Source: Proteobacteria bacterium ST_bin11
Lineage (GTDB): Bacteria > Pseudomonadota > Gammaproteobacteria > Methylococcales > Methylomonadaceae
Assembly (NCBI GenBank): GCA_002083615.1
Contig: MSXO01000016.1
Coordinates: forward strand, 1 to 39,986
DNA: 39,986 bases
Direction: 5' to 3'
Shown here: one piece after another, positions 5,627 through 13,559 of the stretch
Layout: each line of letters starts with the position of its first letter
Position numbering within the stretch: position 1 is the first letter of the stretch
Notes under the pieces: generated by a model
The model's database searches: none
Told to the model about the DNA's origin: nothing
Seen by the model: the letters and a program-made list of their open reading frames with translations, nothing else
Made by a program: the position numbers and the translations under genes

Positions 5627-7947
5627 GCGAGATAGACAAAAACCTGTATGCGGACGCTGAGGAAATCGCGACTGCGATTGGCAAAAGCCCACAAACCGTG
5701 CGCCGCATGGCCGATAAAGATAATGGCAATTGGGCTTATACGCCGGAAAAAATCCGGGGCACTGAAAAAAAGTGGTTTTTGATAGCCAAGCTGCCGACAA
5801 GCCCCACCAACATTAGAAACGCCGTCAGGCACCAACGAAACTGTAAGAGGTTTTTAATCAATGAACAAAGAGATACCGAAAATCTGCCGAATGCATCTAC
5901 AGGATGGATTCAGGGACTTGAGCGAGCAACAGATAGAGGAAATGCTCGATATGGAAACCCAATTGACGGTATTTCAAATGAGCTTTATGGCAAAAGCAAT
6001 GACCGATCCAGCATTGAGCATGCCGCTTTGGGGGGATCCAAAAACCCAAGCGTGGATGGAAGCGACCGATCTGCCGCTGCATTTACTACCGGTAGTCATG
6101 GACAACATGCAGATGAGGGAGCTTTTGCAAATCAGCGACTTGGAAAAAATGGGGTTGATGAGACAAGTCAGTCAGCAAAAAAAAGAGTATTGGCAGTTAA
6201 CGGCGAGAGGTCGGTTAGCAGTGATTTGGCATGTGTCACACATGGCGGATTACAGCCAGATATTAAGACTCCCGTAAAAACCACCGAAAAACAACGCCTA
6301 ACGGATGGTGCCCGGCAGTACATCATTAACTTTTTAGATACGTTTGCCGGCAGCGATGCCAATGCCGTTATTTTTCTGAACCAAGGATACATCGCCGGCA
6401 CGTTAGGTTTTGATTTGCAGGATGCTTACGAGCAGTGCAACGCCAAAAAAGGCGGCAAGATTAAGCCTTTATGTCTGCGTACGATACAACACTGGAAGAA
6501 GCGAAAAAATGACGTTAATTCTTGTATCCCTAAGAAAACACGCGAGAAGGTCGATTGGCAAACGGTAGGGTGGCTGCATTTGTTTTTCGTCTTCTATCGC
6601 AAGCCGCAAAAGCCTTCGGTTATGGAGGCGCATCGACAGTTTAAAAATTACTGGAATGCGAAAGCCATTGGTGACGATTGCCCGAGTCATTGGGCTGTGA
6701 GGCGGCTACTGGAGGTTGTGCCAGAACTGATAAAGGAATGGGGGCGTTCAACCGGTTCCGAGTACCGAGCCTATCAATCTTTCGTGCGCCGCGACTGGTC
6801 GAATATGAGCAGCAATGAGGTATGGGTGGGCGATGGTCATAGTTTTAAAGCCAAGGTTCAAAGTCCAGAAGACGCGGGACAAGCCCTAGCGCCAGAGGTC
6901 ACGCTAATTATTGACGCGGCTAGCCGGTTTATTGTGGGCTGGGCATTTAGCTTGTCTGAAAATCAGATTGCAGTGTCCGAATCGCTGGGCAACGGGATGC
7001 TTAAGTACGGTAAGCCCTTGGTGTATTACAGCGATAACGGTTCCGGCCAAACGGCGAAAACTATCGACCACCCCGCCGGCGGCATGCTGGCGCGGTTGGG
7101 CGTCAGACATGAAACCGGTATCCCCGGCAACCCGCAAGGTCGCGGCATTATCGAAGGGATTTGGGACATTACCATGATTGCCGTGGCTCGTGACATGCCG
7201 ACGTTCCAAGGCACAGGCATGGACGGTGGAGCCGCGCGCAAAAATACAATCGATATTAATGCCGCCAAAAAGCGCGGCGAATTGGCCGAAAACGTACCCT
7301 CTTGGGATGAATTTAAAGGCAAAGTTGAAGCGCGCATCCATTGGTACAACACCGAACACCAACACAGCGCATTAGACGGAAAAACCCCGGCTGACGTGTA
7401 TTTTGCGAATTTCGATGACAGCTGGGCGGTGCATTTAACCGATGAGGAAAAAACTACGCTGTATCGCCCCTATAAAGAGCGGACGCCAACCCGTGGCGAA
7501 ATTAATCTGCATCGAAACATTTATTTCAGCAAAAAACTTGAAGAACTACCGGCTAAAGCCAAGGTGCGGGCTACTTACGACTTGCGCGACCCAAGCAAGA
7601 TATGGGTTAGCGATTTGGACGGCGTGTTCATCTGTGAAGCGGTATGGGATGGCAATAAAGTGGCCGGGTTCCCTGAGTCGCTGATGGATCAACTGAAAGA
7701 GAATCGTAAGGAAGGCAAGAAAAAACGCGCCATGGAAAAGTACAACGAAGCGGAAATGGAAGGCCGGTCTGTCATTGAAGGCGAGGTGTTGAAGCGCATC
7801 GAATTCAATGCCGGCGAAACCATTGAGCCGTTAAAAATTGTGCAACCTGATTTTATTAAGCAAAAACCCGAGGAGGAAAAACGCCTGAGCTATTTGGACA
7901 CGATGAAAGCGTTATACGGCGACCAGAAAGCCGCCGGCAATGAATAG
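5623..7947 (+). CDS. A: Mu-like transposase A (DDE recombinase)
   Basis: A 774-residue transposase that binds the prophage ends and carries out strand transfer. Domains: an N-terminal Mu-type winged helix at residues 5-68 (LYADAEEIATAIGKSPQTVR), equivalent to the enhancer-binding part of MuA; a long polar linker at about 70-220; end-binding helical domains at about 222-380 starting TEKQRLTDGARQY; an RNase-H-like catalytic core with D404 (WVGDGH), D471 (YYSDNGSG) and E511 (GRGIIEGIWD); a beta-barrel at about 595-680; and a charged C-terminal tail for contact with B. MuA is 663 residues. The excess is mainly the linker, whose odd composition (Gly, Ser, Asn, Asp) matches a second gene in another frame at 5861-6277. 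Confidence 0.95.
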   Translation: MSEIDKNLYADAEEIATAIGKSPQTVRRMADKDNGNWAYTPEKIRGTEKKWFLIAKLPTSPTNIRNAVRHQRNCKRFLINEQRDTENLPNASTGWIQGLERATDRGNARYGNPIDGISNELYGKSNDRSSIEHAALGGSKNPSVDGSDRSAAAFTTGSHGQHADEGAFANQRLGKNGVDETSQSAKKRVLAVNGERSVSSDLACVTHGGLQPDIKTPVKTTEKQRLTDGARQYIINFLDTFAGSDANAVIFLNQGYIAGTLGFDLQDAYEQCNAKKGGKIKPLCLRTIQHWKKRKNDVNSCIPKKTREKVDWQTVGWLHLFFVFYRKPQKPSVMEAHRQFKNYWNAKAIGDDCPSHWAVRRLLEVVPELIKEWGRSTGSEYRAYQSFVRRDWSNMSSNEVWVGDGHSFKAKVQSPEDAGQALAPEVTLIIDAASRFIVGWAFSLSENQIAVSESLGNGMLKYGKPLVYYSDNGSGQTAKTIDHPAGGMLARLGVRHETGIPGNPQGRGIIEGIWDITMIAVARDMPTFQGTGMDGGAARKNTIDINAAKKRGELAENVPSWDEFKGKVEARIHWYNTEHQHSALDGKTPADVYFANFDDSWAVHLTDEEKTTLYRPYKERTPTRGEINLHRNIYFSKKLEELPAKAKVRATYDLRDPSKIWVSDLDGVFICEAVWDGNKVAGFPESLMDQLKENRKEGKKKRAMEKYNEAEMEGRSVIEGEVLKRIEFNAGETIEPLKIVQPDFIKQKPEEEKRLSYLDTMKALYGDQKAAGNE
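5861..6277 (+). CDS. Nested gene inside the transposase linker (alternate frame), winged-helix-like
   Basis: A 138-codon frame lies wholly within A, in a different frame, starting ATG 10 bases after AGAGG. The translation looks like a real globular protein: balanced hydrophobic and charged residues, many Met and Leu, amphipathic helices at 19-45 and 65-90. A C-terminal stretch resembles a winged helix (LLQISDLEKMGLMRQV, then YWQLTARGRLAVIWH at 110-124). In contrast, the A-frame translation of the same bases is low in hydrophobics and looks like a disordered linker between the first two DNA-binding domains. The family is unknown to me. A small DNA-binding regulator of the early region is the best guess. 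The alternative is a chance frame in a linker, which I think less likely. Confidence 0.6.
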   Translation: MNKEIPKICRMHLQDGFRDLSEQQIEEMLDMETQLTVFQMSFMAKAMTDPALSMPLWGDPKTQAWMEATDLPLHLLPVVMDNMQMRELLQISDLEKMGLMRQVSQQKKEYWQLTARGRLAVIWHVSHMADYSQILRLP

Positions 7948-7976
7948 CCGCTGAGTAGCAGCAACTACCCAGCGGC
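7947..7976 (+). repeat. Hairpin between A and B
   Basis: GCCGCTG (7947-7953) pairs with CAGCGGC (7970-7976), and inside it GTAG (7955-7958) pairs with CTAC (7965-7968). Only TTTA follows, so termination would be weak. It may trim expression of B and later genes relative to A. Confidence 0.5.
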
Positions 7977-8016
7977 TTTAAACAACCTTAAAACAAAAGC
8001 ACGGAGATTATACCCA

Positions 8017-8751
8017 ATGAAGCTGAACTATGTACAAACCAGCAATCACGACGCCTTTATCGCGGCGGTCAAGGCCGTCGAAAACGGCGCGGCGCGGGAG
8101 GCCAAGGGCATCTTGGTGGCCGGCGAGCCGGGCGCGGGCAAAACCCGCACCGTGGACCATTTCGGCGCGGAACGCAACGCTATCTATATAGAAGGCTTGC
8201 CCGGCATGACCATGGCTTATGTGCGCGACTTGCTGGCCTATGAGCTGAGCATTGGCGAGTTGCGTGGCTTTGCGTTGCAAAAGGCGATTAACGAAGCGAT
8301 GGCCCAACGCCGGCAGCCGATCATTTTGGATGAAGCCCAGCACGGGCTGAATGACAAAGCCAACGTCATCGAGTATCTGCGGCGGATTGCCGAGCAAGTA
8401 GGGGTGCTGCTGATCCTGGTCTGTCATACCAGTGAAAAGCACCGGTTTGCCGAGCATCGGCTGGCACATATCGCTACCCGGATTAGTGCGGTGGTGGACT
8501 TTAAACCGGCCAATTTTGCCGACACGCAGCTGTATTTACAGCAGTTGTGCGAGGTGTCGGTGGATGACGGGATAGCCAAGCTGGTGTTGGATCAATCGCG
8601 GGGCCGCTACCGGCTGATGGCGTCGGCGGTATCGACCTTGGAAACCATTGCGGTGCGGCTGAATAAATCGGCTTTGGTTGAGGCGGACGTAAAGGGGTAT
8701 CTGCTCTGTGAGGACGCGATGCGCAGCTTGCGCAAAGGGGCGAAGGCGTAA
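8017..8751 (+). CDS. B: Mu B-like transposition ATPase
   Basis: A 244-residue AAA+ ATPase with Walker A GEPGAGKT at residues 36-43 and Walker B PIILDEAQH at 101-109. By family it binds target DNA, delivers it to transposase A and gives target immunity. Mu B is about 310 residues, and this one lacks a separate N-terminal helix-turn-helix region, like the shorter B proteins of other transposable phages. CGGAG lies about 14 bases before the start codon. The stop overlaps the start of the next gene by one base. Confidence 0.92.
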   Translation: MKLNYVQTSNHDAFIAAVKAVENGAAREAKGILVAGEPGAGKTRTVDHFGAERNAIYIEGLPGMTMAYVRDLLAYELSIGELRGFALQKAINEAMAQRRQPIILDEAQHGLNDKANVIEYLRRIAEQVGVLLILVCHTSEKHRFAEHRLAHIATRISAVVDFKPANFADTQLYLQQLCEVSVDDGIAKLVLDQSRGRYRLMASAVSTLETIAVRLNKSALVEADVKGYLLCEDAMRSLRKGAKA

Positions 8752-9098
8752 TGACCCAGACACGCGCAAACCCGCGCACCATCACCTCTGGCTTGCGGGC
8801 CAAAGCCTGGTGGGTGCTGCGGAAAAACAAAGCCATGACCGTGGCTGAAATCATGCTGACGATTTGCGACGGCTCGGAAAAATACGCCGGTACCAATATC
8901 AGCAGCTGGCTGAACAAGCTGGCAAAAGCCGGGGTGTTTAGCCGGGAAGCGACGCCGCTGGCTGGCCGCGAAGCCAATGGCCGCTATCGCTATGTGTTAG
9001 TGCGGGATTTGGGGCCAAAGCCACCAGTGTGGCGGCGGGATGTTAAGCAGGTGTTTGACCCGAATAGCGGGGAAATATTGGGAGGCAGCGATGAGTGA
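8751..9098 (+). CDS. Small early protein, winged-helix-like
   Basis: A 115-residue protein not recognised by name. Residues 15-75 have the rhythm of a winged helix: GLRAKAWWVLRKNKAMTVAE, helices, then a helix NISSWLNKLAKAGVFS and a wing ending GRYRYVLVRD. A tail of 35 polar residues follows. It overlaps B by one base and the next gene by 8 bp. It probably acts in control of the early operon, by inference from fold and place. Confidence 0.65.
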   Translation: MTQTRANPRTITSGLRAKAWWVLRKNKAMTVAEIMLTICDGSEKYAGTNISSWLNKLAKAGVFSREATPLAGREANGRYRYVLVRDLGPKPPVWRRDVKQVFDPNSGEILGGSDE

Positions 9099-9402
9099 CA
9101 GCCTACAACGCCTGAAACAGGCGGTGGCGGATAGCAATATCACCCAGGTTGCCAATAAGATCGAGGTGCCGCGCTGCACCTTGTCTTTAGTGATTAACGA
9201 CAAATATCCCGCCAACCCGAAAAACATTCTGGACAAATTCGAACGGGCCTACAGTGACGTTAACTGTCCCTTTGTTAACAGGGCGCTGACCCGGCAGGAA
9301 TGCCGCGACCGCTCTACCGCCCCGCGCCCCTTTGGCGGCACGGCAAAAACCGCCTGGTGGGATGCCTGCCAGGGTTGCGAACACAAATCGAAAGGAGCTT
9401 AA
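9091..9402 (+). CDS. Small helix-turn-helix protein with four-Cys C-terminus
   Basis: The start is ATG 9091, after GGAGG in the end of the preceding gene; the longer open frame from 9040 has no ribosome site. Residues 8-50 resemble a LacI- or XRE-type helix-turn-helix (SNITQVANKIEVPRCTLSLV). The second half carries C59, C71, C93 and C96, with the last two as CQGC, suggesting a metal-binding site. This pattern is known from small proteins of the early region of Mu-like prophages. The specific role is unknown. Confidence 0.7.
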   Translation: MSDSLQRLKQAVADSNITQVANKIEVPRCTLSLVINDKYPANPKNILDKFERAYSDVNCPFVNRALTRQECRDRSTAPRPFGGTAKTAWWDACQGCEHKSKGA

Positions 9403-9405
9403 GCC

Positions 9406-9633
9406 ATGACTCACGTGATTATCAGCCTAGACGATCAGCCAGACGGCAGCGTCAGCATTAAAACCCTGGCCCACCCAGCGCGGATCGGCGATCCATTAAC
9501 CAAAACGCCTGCTACCGAGCTGGGCGATTTTTTAATGCACGCCATCGACGTGTGGCAAGGCACCAAAGATTTAGACATGCCGCAAGCCGCCGCCTTTGTG
9601 CAGTCCGTTACTACCAAACCAACCATCAATTGA
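9406..9633 (+). CDS. Hypothetical small early protein
   Basis: A 75-residue acidic protein with no recognised motif. It begins with a beta-like stretch (THVIISLDDQPDGSVSIKTL) followed by helices. The start has AAAGGAG 11 bases upstream, and it sits between coding genes with gaps of 3 and 9 bases, so it is part of the same transcript. Confidence 0.65.
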   Translation: MTHVIISLDDQPDGSVSIKTLAHPARIGDPLTKTPATELGDFLMHAIDVWQGTKDLDMPQAAAFVQSVTTKPTIN

Positions 9634-9642
9634 GGTGCAGCC

Positions 9643-9861
9643 ATGGCAACAATCAAAAGACAACGCGCGACGGTTGACGACTACGTTGCGGCTTTAATCG
9701 CCCGTGATCGCGCCCTGGCCGAACGCGCCACCCGGGATGCAGCCATTAACCAGCTGGCTAAACGAGCCGCACAAGGCTACACGCTGATGGACCACGTCGA
9801 AACCGTGGTGGTCATCATCATCCTGGCGATAGTCGGGATTATGAAAACCGGAGGCCTGTAA
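9643..9861 (+). CDS. Small single-span membrane protein
   Basis: A 72-residue protein with a charged helical N-terminal half (many Arg, Ala, Asp) and one hydrophobic helix at residues 52-67 (VETVVVIIILAIVGIM), so it is tail-anchored. GAGGTG precedes the start by 7 bases. The stop overlaps the next start by one base. With its neighbour it forms a pair of small membrane genes in the early region, of unknown role; exclusion of other phages would be a reasonable guess but nothing shows it. Confidence 0.6.
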   Translation: MATIKRQRATVDDYVAALIARDRALAERATRDAAINQLAKRAAQGYTLMDHVETVVVIIILAIVGIMKTGGL

Positions 9862-10106
9862 TGGATAGCCAAACAGTCATTATTGCAATGGTGCTGGCGG
9901 CCATCGGCTACGGCTTAGGATTTTTCACCTGCGCCGTACTGGCAATGGGCCACGAGATAGAAGGCGAAGCGGCGCGCCATGTGCCGGCCTGTGCCGTCAT
10001 TGAGTCATTAGGCCGGCAGGTGCGCGGTTATCGGTTGGCGCTTGTACTGGTATTTGTGGCGATGTTTGTCGCGCTTTTGCTGACTATCGGGAGTAACTGG
10101 GCATGA
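9861..10106 (+). CDS. Small two-span membrane protein
   Basis: An 81-residue protein with hydrophobic helices at about 5-29 and 58-76, separated by a short loop of mixed charge. It overlaps the gene before by one base and the one after by 4 bp (ATGA). No family recognised. Confidence 0.6.
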   Translation: MDSQTVIIAMVLAAIGYGLGFFTCAVLAMGHEIEGEAARHVPACAVIESLGRQVRGYRLALVLVFVAMFVALLLTIGSNWA

Positions 10107-10549
10107 ATGACAGTGAAGAGTTAAGCCAGGCGCAAATAGCAGAATTGCTTGGCGTTAATCGCCACATGCTCAGCAAAGCCGCGCCGTATTTGCCCGATTT
10201 CCCCATTGCCCGACAAGTGGGCGGACGGCGTCGACGTTATCAGCGCGCCGAGATCCTGGCATGGGCCGAAGGTCGCGACGTTAAAGCGCTGGTCAGTGCC
10301 GGTGGCTCTCAGGCCCGCGCCGGCGGGCTGGACGACAAAGCGGCGGCGTTTAACACCCGCTGCCGGGAGTTTATCAGCGGCGCTTTTGTTAGCCAGGCAC
10401 AGCAACAACAAAACAAGCTTAAACGCTTAATCTCCCGGCAATGCCATAGGCCCGGCCAGCGTCGTGCTTACGCCATCGTGCCTGATTGGGCACAAGACCA
10501 ACGCGGCACCGAGATACCCCAAACCAAAATTATTGAGAGGACAAAATGA
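10103..10549 (+). CDS. Helix-turn-helix protein, MerR/excisionase-like N-terminus
   Basis: A 148-residue protein. Residues 5-55 look like a winged helix of the MerR or DNA-binding excisionase type (LSQAQIAELLGVNRHMLSKA, then a basic wing GGRRRRYQRAEILAWAEG). The C-terminal half is basic. GGGAG lies 11 bases upstream of ATG. It overlaps the following rdgC-like gene by 4 bp. It may direct nucleoprotein assembly or regulation; the target is unknown. Confidence 0.65.
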   Translation: MNDSEELSQAQIAELLGVNRHMLSKAAPYLPDFPIARQVGGRRRRYQRAEILAWAEGRDVKALVSAGGSQARAGGLDDKAAAFNTRCREFISGAFVSQAQQQQNKLKRLISRQCHRPGQRRAYAIVPDWAQDQRGTEIPQTKIIERTK

Positions 10550-11457
10550 GCCTAATTAAAAACGCCATTACCTATAAATGCGACCTGCCGGCAGCGGCCA
10601 CGCTGGAAAAGCATCTAGCCGAACATCCCTTCTGCGAGCTGGGCGAAGCGGAGTTTTCCATAGCCGGCTTTGTGCCGGTTAAGGATGAGCGCTTTGTGTT
10701 TCCGTTTCCGGACGGTTACTGCTTTCGGCTGCGCTTTGATGAGAAAGTTTTGCCCAGCGCCGTCATCAGAACGGAAGTCAATAAGCGCATAGCGGAAATC
10801 GAGGCCGAGCGAGGTGAAGAGCTGTCGTTTAAAGAAAGTTTGCGGGTTAGAGACGATGTTTATAACGACCTGGTCAAAAAAGCGCTGAGTCAAAGCCGTT
10901 ACATCACCGCTTTTTATCGGCCCAAAGATCGGCTGTTGGTCGCCAATACCGCCAGCAAAGCCCTGGCCGATGTGTTGAGCAATCGACTGGTCCACGCCGT
11001 CGGCAGCATCAAAGCCACCACGATCTATATCAGCGGCATTAGCAACGGCCTGACATCCAAGCTGCATAGCTATTTGAACGGCGGCGATGGTTTAGAGGGC
11101 TTCGAAATCGGCGGTGTCTGCAAGCTCAAAGGCGAAAACGGCACGGCTATGTCGGTTAAGGCCCTGGAAATTCACGAATCTAAAGACGGCCTGTTAGAAG
11201 CCTTGATGCAAGGCTACAAAGTGACCGAGCTGGAGATCGGCAACGAAGACGTTACGTTCCGATTGAACGAAAAGTTCATCAAAAAAGGCATCTTCTTCAA
11301 TTTCAAAGAAGAGGACGAATACAACGGCGACGACGATATCGACCAATTTCAACACGACGCATCCTGCGAAATGCTCTGGCTAGCCAACGCCTGCCAGCAG
11401 CTGTTGACCTTGTTTGAATACAAAGAACCCGCCGCCGATCAGGAGAAAGCCGCATGA
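10546..11457 (+). CDS. rdgC: RdgC-like recombination-associated protein
   Basis: The 303-residue length and the overall pattern match the RdgC family: an N-terminal FKNAITY-like strand, KVLPSAVIRTEVNKRIAEIE, then the segment LVANTASKALADVLSNRL, and the late KVTELEIGNEDVTFRLNE. RdgC forms a ring on double-stranded DNA and opposes RecA-promoted strand exchange. A phage copy next to gam is likely to protect replicating phage DNA or restrict host recombination. It overlaps its neighbours by 4 bp on each side, so it is firmly within the early operon. Confidence 0.8.
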   Translation: MSLIKNAITYKCDLPAAATLEKHLAEHPFCELGEAEFSIAGFVPVKDERFVFPFPDGYCFRLRFDEKVLPSAVIRTEVNKRIAEIEAERGEELSFKESLRVRDDVYNDLVKKALSQSRYITAFYRPKDRLLVANTASKALADVLSNRLVHAVGSIKATTIYISGISNGLTSKLHSYLNGGDGLEGFEIGGVCKLKGENGTAMSVKALEIHESKDGLLEALMQGYKVTELEIGNEDVTFRLNEKFIKKGIFFNFKEEDEYNGDDDIDQFQHDASCEMLWLANACQQLLTLFEYKEPAADQEKAA

Positions 11458-11975
11458 AAAAGCCCAGACTAAAAGCCACCGCCAAGCCGCTTGCCAGCGT
11501 GCCGCAAACCCGTGACGAATGCGCGGAAATGATTAACCAGATTGGCCGCGTGCAGCGGGAAATAGCCGTTGATCAAGCGGCCATGAACGACGAAATAGCC
11601 GCCATCACCGACAGCTATACCGGCAGCATCACCGAGCGCACCCGCCAATTGAAGCTGTTGCAAGACGGTGTTCAGGCGTTTTGCGAAGCCAATCGCGAGG
11701 AGATGACCGAGGGAGGTAAAACCAAAACTATCGGCTTTGTCACCGGTACCGTGCAATTTCGCCAGCGTCCGCCGTCCGTCGCGGTGCGTGGCCCGGACAG
11801 CGTTATCGACTTTTTAAAGCGTCATGGCCTGGATAGATTCGTACGCGTCAAGGAAGAAATCAACAAGGAAGCCATCTTAAACGAACCCGCAACGGTCGCT
11901 GGCGTGGCAGGCATCAGCATAAAAACCGGCGTGGAAGATTGCGTGATTACGCCATTTGAACAGGAGTTGTCATGA
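11454..11975 (+). CDS. gam: Host-nuclease inhibitor Gam (Mu Gam)
   Basis: A 173-residue protein of the Mu Gam family. It has a helical coiled N-terminal part (residues 20-85) and the conserved TKTIGFVTGTVQFRQRPPSV followed by GLDRFVRVKEEINKEAIL. Gam binds ends of linear double-stranded DNA and blocks exonucleases such as RecBCD. It is related to the bacterial Ku protein. It overlaps rdgC by 4 bp, giving a two-gene DNA-end and recombination control pair. Confidence 0.93.
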   Translation: MKKPRLKATAKPLASVPQTRDECAEMINQIGRVQREIAVDQAAMNDEIAAITDSYTGSITERTRQLKLLQDGVQAFCEANREEMTEGGKTKTIGFVTGTVQFRQRPPSVAVRGPDSVIDFLKRHGLDRFVRVKEEINKEAILNEPATVAGVAGISIKTGVEDCVITPFEQELS

Positions 11976-12148
11976 GCGCCTATACCACTACCGAACGCAT
12001 CGCCGAGTTGCGCGCACGTGCTAATAGAATCCGCGAGTCCGCCCAATACGCCGACCGCTACCACGACTATTTCCAGGAAACCCAGCAAGCCGCCAGGATA
12101 GATGCCGAAGCGGATGAATTGGAAAAAGAGCCGAAGGAACAGGTGTAG
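11972..12148 (+). CDS. Short coiled, acidic protein (58 residues)
   Basis: A 58-residue frame starting ATG 11972, overlapping gam by 4 bp and ending 2 bp before gemA. The translation begins MSAYTTTERIAELRARANRI and is charged and helical throughout, ending in Glu and Lys. CAGGAG lies 7 bases before the start. Its tight fit in the operon supports it; the function is unknown. Confidence 0.65.
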   Translation: MSAYTTTERIAELRARANRIRESAQYADRYHDYFQETQQAARIDAEADELEKEPKEQV

Positions 12149-12150
12149 TC

Positions 12151-12621
12151 ATGAGCACTCAGCCACACGTCCACACCAACCCCAAACACCAAGCGCGGCG
12201 TAACGCCGCCATTGGCAAAATTCATATCGGCAAAGAACAGCTGGGGATGGATGAAGAAACCTACCGCGCCATGCTGCTGACCATCGGCGGCGTTAAGTCC
12301 AGCAAGGATTTAAACAACGAGGGCTTGAACAAGGTTATCACCCACCTGGAAAAAGCTGGCGTGGTGTTTACCACCAAGAAAAAGCACGGCCGCAAGCCTA
12401 ACAATCTGCCCAGTGGTTCCGACCGCAATGCCAAGTTGAGCAAGATAGAAGCGCTGTTGGCGGAAGCCAAGCGGCCTTGGGAGTATGCCCACGCCATGGC
12501 GAAACGGATGTACAAAAAAGAAGCCCTGGAGTTTTGCGACCATCACGAGCTGACCGGCATTATTGCGGCGTTGGTGAAGAATGCCAAAAAAGAAGGACGG
12601 CCTACCGATGCAACTGAATAG
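12151..12621 (+). CDS. gemA: GemA-like regulator (Mu gp16, DUF1018)
   Basis: A 156-residue protein of the GemA/DUF1018 family. The N-terminus IGKIHIGKEQLGMDEETYRA followed by SSKDLNNEGLNKVITHLE is typical. The middle is basic (TTKKKHGRKP). Mu GemA alters host DNA supercoiling and gene expression during development. It is in its usual place upstream of the Mor activator. Confidence 0.88.
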   Translation: MSTQPHVHTNPKHQARRNAAIGKIHIGKEQLGMDEETYRAMLLTIGGVKSSKDLNNEGLNKVITHLEKAGVVFTTKKKHGRKPNNLPSGSDRNAKLSKIEALLAEAKRPWEYAHAMAKRMYKKEALEFCDHHELTGIIAALVKNAKKEGRPTDATE

Positions 12622-13063
12622 ATGCCCCGTTTGCCACACTCGGATTAGCCTGGACGCAATGGCCCAAGACGAAGCCGGACGCGAGTTGCTGGGAATGCTT
12701 GCCAAGCTGGACGGCGAAACCGGCTTTGCCTTGGTCGGCTATCTGGGCTTGTTTCGTTCGCATACTCGCGACCTAGCTACCGACAGGGCGTTACGCATGG
12801 CGAAAGAGGTGCTGGGGTTGTCCGACTCGCTGCCGGCACTGGCCGAAGCTATGCGCATCACCGTCGAGCAAATCCGCTCCAAGGGCGGTGATCCGCTTAG
12901 CAATCATCGCTATTTGCAAAAAGTGCTAGGCGATTGTCACGGGTTTAAGCCTGATATAGCAGGCGCGCCACGCGCCGATATAGTCAACGCACAGCCGGTC
13001 AAAACCAGCAAAACCGCGCAAGCCTTGCAGGCGCTAGAGGATTTCGGCAATGGAAACGGCTAA
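12608..13063 (+). CDS. Hypothetical protein with N-terminal Cys pair
   Basis: A 151-residue protein. I start it at ATG 12608, where MQLNRCPVCHTRISLDAM gives a CPVCH zinc-ribbon-like half at residues 6-10; the longer frame from 12581 adds only Lys-rich residues from gemA. The remaining sequence is helical (GRELLGMLAKLDGETGFALV), with the final 40 residues polar. It overlaps gemA by 14 bp and the next gene by 14 bp. I do not know the family, though the placement is common in Mu-like phages. Confidence 0.7.
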   Translation: MQLNRCPVCHTRISLDAMAQDEAGRELLGMLAKLDGETGFALVGYLGLFRSHTRDLATDRALRMAKEVLGLSDSLPALAEAMRITVEQIRSKGGDPLSNHRYLQKVLGDCHGFKPDIAGAPRADIVNAQPVKTSKTAQALQALEDFGNGNG

Positions 13064-13559
13064 CGACATCGAGTGGTTGCGCCAGGCGATTAGCAAAGGC
13101 TTGATGGGGCTTGTGGTATTGCATCTGGAAGGCGGACCCAGCGCGGAAACAGTAAAGCACACTGCCGGAGTTTGGTATCACGTCGCGAAAAACTGGCCTA
13201 TTACCTGGCAAGAAACGCTAGACCGGCCACGCTTGCGGACAGCGTTTACCCAGTTGGCTAGCCAGTCACGCCGCTGGCCCAGCCCGTCTGAACTGCGCTT
13301 GTTACTGCCGTCGCGAGTCTATCCCGATGACCAATTGCCGGCGCCGGAATACTCGGAAGCCAAAGCCGCCGCTAACCGCGCCAAGATCAAGTTTTTACTG
13401 GGTGCGACATTTCAACTGCGGGACATGAAAGACGACTTTGCCAAGCTGGAAGCTATGCACCTGCAAAGCCCCAGCGATGAAAGCCTGGAAAAACTGACCG
13501 ATCTGCAAATCAAGATCGATGCCCTACAACAACAAATCGAGGAGGCCCAACAGCCATGA
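13050..13559 (+). CDS. Hypothetical early protein with C-terminal coiled coil
   Basis: A 169-residue protein, not recognised. Residues 1-90 are helical with several Trp, Pro and Arg (WQETLDRPRLRTAFTQLASQ). Residues 110-165 form a predicted coiled coil ending in a Gln/Glu-rich run. It overlaps the gene before by 14 bp and mor by 4 bp. Confidence 0.7.
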   Translation: METANDIEWLRQAISKGLMGLVVLHLEGGPSAETVKHTAGVWYHVAKNWPITWQETLDRPRLRTAFTQLASQSRRWPSPSELRLLLPSRVYPDDQLPAPEYSEAKAAANRAKIKFLLGATFQLRDMKDDFAKLEAMHLQSPSDESLEKLTDLQIKIDALQQQIEEAQQP

